DNA of 7,999 bases from Gracilibacteraceae bacterium. Lineage in GTDB: Bacteria > Bacillota > Desulfitobacteriia > Desulfitobacteriales > Syntrophobotulaceae. Location: NCBI GenBank assembly GCA_031263945.1, contig JAISEW010000135.1, forward strand, positions 1-7,999, in the 5' to 3' direction. A program made the position numbers and the translations under genes. Numbering within the stretch: the stretch's first letter is position 1; each line of letters opens with the position of its first letter. Under the pieces are notes generated by a model, which did not search any database, was not told the origin of the DNA, and was given only the letters and a program-made list of their open reading frames with translations. Below, piece by piece: positions 6,021 to 7,999 of this stretch.

Positions 6021-7130
6021 GTGGAATATCACCCGATAAAGCATTTGGCGCCCGGTTGGTTCGCGGTCGTCATGGGTACGGGCGGTTTAGCCAACATCTT
6101 TTACAACTGGCGTTTCGATTTCGCTCCCGCCGCCGGCGCCGGTGTTTTTCTCGCTGGTCTGACCGCCGGTATATACATCCTGCTCGCCGGCCCTTGGCTG
6201 ACGCGCTGGCTGCGCTATTTCGGCTATGTGCGGCGCGATTTGCATCACCCGGTCACTGTGAATTTTTTTGTCATGGCCGGCGTCGGCACCGCCATCGTCG
6301 GCACGAATATCTCCGCTATCTGGAGCCGCTGGCTGCCTTCCGCCTGCGTTTACCCGCTCATGCTCGCCCTTTGGCTTATCGCCTGTTTTATCGTCACGGC
6401 TTTTACGTTTTACACCACTTTCCGTCTCATGCGCGCCGAAGACCCGCCCGACCCCGCCGCAGTGAATTTTTCCTGGATCATGGCGCCGGTAGCCAATATG
6501 GCCTTGCTGCTCTTAGGTAATCCCTTGCTCATTTTAGCCGTCACGCGCCATCCCGGACACGCCGCGCCGATTTTTATCCTGAACGCGATCTTTTTCGGAA
6601 TCGGCTTTTTCCTCTTTATTTTTCTCAGCTCTGTCATTTTCGCCCGTCTCGCTCAATACGCCCTGCCGCCGGCCGCCGCGACCCCGACGTTCGGCATTTT
6701 CCTCGGCGCCGCCGGACTGGCTGTCAACGCCATCGTCGCTATGGGCGAAAACGCAGAGGCTCTGGGTTTTTTCACCGCCATGCCCCTGCTGTATTTCATC
6801 TCGCTCACTATATGGGGGTTCGGTTTTTGGATAATCGGCATCATCATCATCATCTGTCTGCATCGGCTGCGCCGGGGCGGCATCCCTTTTTCCCTCGCCT
6901 GGTGGGCTTTCATCTTTCCGCTGGCCGCTTATACCGTCGCCAGTCAGAAGATTGCCGCCTGGTACGGAGGGCCGCTCACGACCGGCTGGGCGATTTTACT
7001 GACCGCGCTGCTCACTTTGCTTTGGCTTTACACTTTTGGTCAGACTTTGCGGGGCGTTTTGGACAAATCACTGTTCACCGGCGCTCCGCTGCGCGCGCCT
7101 GAACCGGCTTCCATGCCCCGGAGCGGTTGA
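6021..7130 (+). CDS. TDT-family transporter/channel (TehA/SLAC1-like)
   Basis: This 369-residue integral membrane protein of the tellurite-resistance/dicarboxylate transporter (TDT) family is related to TehA, Mae1 and SLAC1. The opening HLAPGWFAVVMGTGGLA (8-24) is the hallmark first-helix motif, and WWAFIFPLAAYTVAS (294-308) matches the late-helix motif. About ten hydrophobic helices are visible, near 11-29, 40-60, 80-100, 108-132, 150-172, 185-207, 224-241, 255-280, 290-312 and 320-342. The number fits the ten-helix fold. The start is GTG 6021, with AGGAG at 6008-6012, 8 nt upstream. Relatives carry tellurite, malate, sulfite or small anions, and the substrate cannot be told from sequence. 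A run of five Ile (274-278) in helix 8 comes from an ATC repeat. The short C-terminal tail is hydrophilic. It has its own promoter and is followed 22 bp later by uvrC, probably in the same transcript. Confidence 0.9.
   Translation: MEYHPIKHLAPGWFAVVMGTGGLANIFYNWRFDFAPAAGAGVFLAGLTAGIYILLAGPWLTRWLRYFGYVRRDLHHPVTVNFFVMAGVGTAIVGTNISAIWSRWLPSACVYPLMLALWLIACFIVTAFTFYTTFRLMRAEDPPDPAAVNFSWIMAPVANMALLLLGNPLLILAVTRHPGHAAPIFILNAIFFGIGFFLFIFLSSVIFARLAQYALPPAAATPTFGIFLGAAGLAVNAIVAMGENAEALGFFTAMPLLYFISLTIWGFGFWIIGIIIIICLHRLRRGGIPFSLAWWAFIFPLAAYTVASQKIAAWYGGPLTTGWAILLTALLTLLWLYTFGQTLRGVLDKSLFTGAPLRAPEPASMPRSG
6840..6854 (+). repeat. ATC triplet repeat (5 copies)
   Basis: Five in-frame ATC codons encode residues I274-I278 within a membrane helix of the TDT transporter. 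Changes in copy number would keep the reading frame and alter helix length by one residue. It is short, and probably of compositional origin. Confidence 0.6.
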
Positions 7131-7152
7131 GGCGGTAGGAGGATCATAAAAT

Positions 7153-7999
7153 ATGGAAACCATGGTCAGCGAAAAATTACAGCTGCTGCCGGCCCGGCCC
7201 GGAGTATATCTGATGAAAAACGCCGCCGGGGAAATTTTGTACATCGGCAAGGCCAAAACGCTGAAAAACCGTGTGCGCTCCTATTTCACCGGCTCGCATG
7301 ACGCAAAAACGCAAGCTTTAGTGGCGCGTATCGCTGATTTTGAGTATGTCGTGACTTCCTCGGAAATGGAGGCCTTCATTCTTGAGGCCAACCTGATCAA
7401 AGAACACGCGCCTCCCTATAACATCATGCTGAAAGACGACAAGTCCTACCCTTATTTACTCATAACAGCGGAAAAACATCCGCGCATCCTCGTGTCGCGC
7501 ACGCCCAAACAAAAGGCCGGACGCTATTACGGCCCTTACCCCAACGTGACGGCCGCCCGGGAAGCGGCGCGCCTGCTGAACCGCCTGCTGCCCCTGCGCA
7601 AATGTAAAACTTTGCCGGATAAAGCCTGCCTTTACAACCATATCGGGCAGTGCCTGGCCCCTTGCGTGCGCGCCGTCCCGGAAACGGAATACCGGGACAT
7701 CATCGCCAAAGCCGCCCTTTTTCTCAAAGGCGAGCAGCAGGAGATCCTCCGCTGGCTGAAGGAAAAAATGAACCAGGCCTCGGCGGACCTGCGTTTTGAG
7801 CAGGCGGCCGAATACCGGGATCTGATCGGCGAACTGCGGCATTTGCGCGAAAAACAAAGCGCTCTGTTAGGTGATGAGCGCGACCGGGACGTCGTCGCCT
7901 GGGCTCATAATGACGCGCTGCTCTGTGTGCAGATCCTTTTTTACCGCCACGGCGGCCTGATCCATCGCGGCAGTTTTCTCACTCCTTTTTACGAACTGC
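7153..7999 (+). CDS. uvrC: UvrABC system protein C (excinuclease subunit), 5' part
   Basis: UvrC makes the 3' and 5' incisions in nucleotide excision repair after UvrA and UvrB have found the lesion. About 282 residues are present of a usual 590-620; the frame is open at the window's right edge. The GIY-YIG nuclease domain (residues 16-95) shows PGVYL, ILYIGKAKTLKNRVRSYF, and E78 in ILEANLIK, the expected catalytic glutamate. Y19, Y30 and R40 fit the other active-site positions. Four cysteines (C151, C159, C167, C171), including CLYNHIGQCLAPC, match the cluster that binds an iron-sulfur centre in the family. A UVR (UvrB-binding) domain spans about 199-234 (KEKMNQAS, LRFEQAAEYRDLI). The C-terminal RNase H-like nuclease and HhH domains would lie beyond the window. 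The start ATG 7153 is chosen for the strong AGGAGG (7137-7142) 10 nt upstream; ATG 7162 is too far away. It probably shares a transcript with the TDT gene. Confidence 0.96.
   Translation, partial: METMVSEKLQLLPARPGVYLMKNAAGEILYIGKAKTLKNRVRSYFTGSHDAKTQALVARIADFEYVVTSSEMEAFILEANLIKEHAPPYNIMLKDDKSYPYLLITAEKHPRILVSRTPKQKAGRYYGPYPNVTAAREAARLLNRLLPLRKCKTLPDKACLYNHIGQCLAPCVRAVPETEYRDIIAKAALFLKGEQQEILRWLKEKMNQASADLRFEQAAEYRDLIGELRHLREKQSALLGDERDRDVVAWAHNDALLCVQILFYRHGGLIHRGSFLTPFYEL

Noticed and set aside
5747..6520. 257-codon + strand frame overlapping the TDT gene
   Set aside because: It crosses the divergent promoter region and then runs out of frame with the clear ten-TM protein; its Arg-rich sequence is a frame shadow.
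7456..7857. Antisense frame opposite uvrC
   Set aside because: It is opposite well-conserved UvrC motifs and has no motif of its own.
1..7999. CRISPR arrays, insertion sequences, tRNA or rRNA genes, toxin-antitoxin or defence genes
   Set aside because: I saw no regularly spaced repeats, transposase motifs, cloverleaf-like sequence or defence-type domains anywhere in the window.

Overview
The window carries six protein genes in three blocks. Five are complete, and one (uvrC) runs off the right edge. GC-rich coding, strong Shine-Dalgarno sites, the pflB-pflA pair, a FapA homologue and a YjfB-type motility peptide suggest a motile, fermentative Bacillota. Negativicutes is my best guess, but the sequence alone does not prove it. 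I see no RNA gene, mobile element, CRISPR array or phage gene, and most of the window looks like ordinary chromosome.

Left block (1-3186, + strand). A gene-free leader of about 250 bp holds a good extended -10 promoter and two stem-loops. It is followed by pflB (pyruvate formate-lyase, a glycyl radical enzyme). Only 3 bp later comes pflA, the radical-SAM activase that puts the radical on PflB, with a TTG start. Together they split pyruvate to acetyl-CoA and formate under anaerobic conditions.

Middle block (3187-5829, - strand). Read right to left from a housekeeping-type promoter at 5801-5829, it holds a 58-residue YjfB-like putative motility protein, a FapA-family (DUF342) polymer-helix protein, and a two-TM protein with a Cache/PAS-like extracytoplasmic domain but no output domain. 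The stop codon of this last gene directly abuts the pflA stop, so the two operons converge with no intergenic space.

Right block (5943-7999, + strand). A promoter divergent from the motility block drives a ten-TM TDT-family (TehA/SLAC1-like) transporter or channel. It is followed 22 bp later by uvrC, of which the GIY-YIG nuclease domain, the cysteine cluster and the UVR domain are visible before the sequence ends.

I found no clearly new system. The points most worth a second look are the orphan sensor protein, the zero-gap convergence with pflA, and the structured pflB leader.
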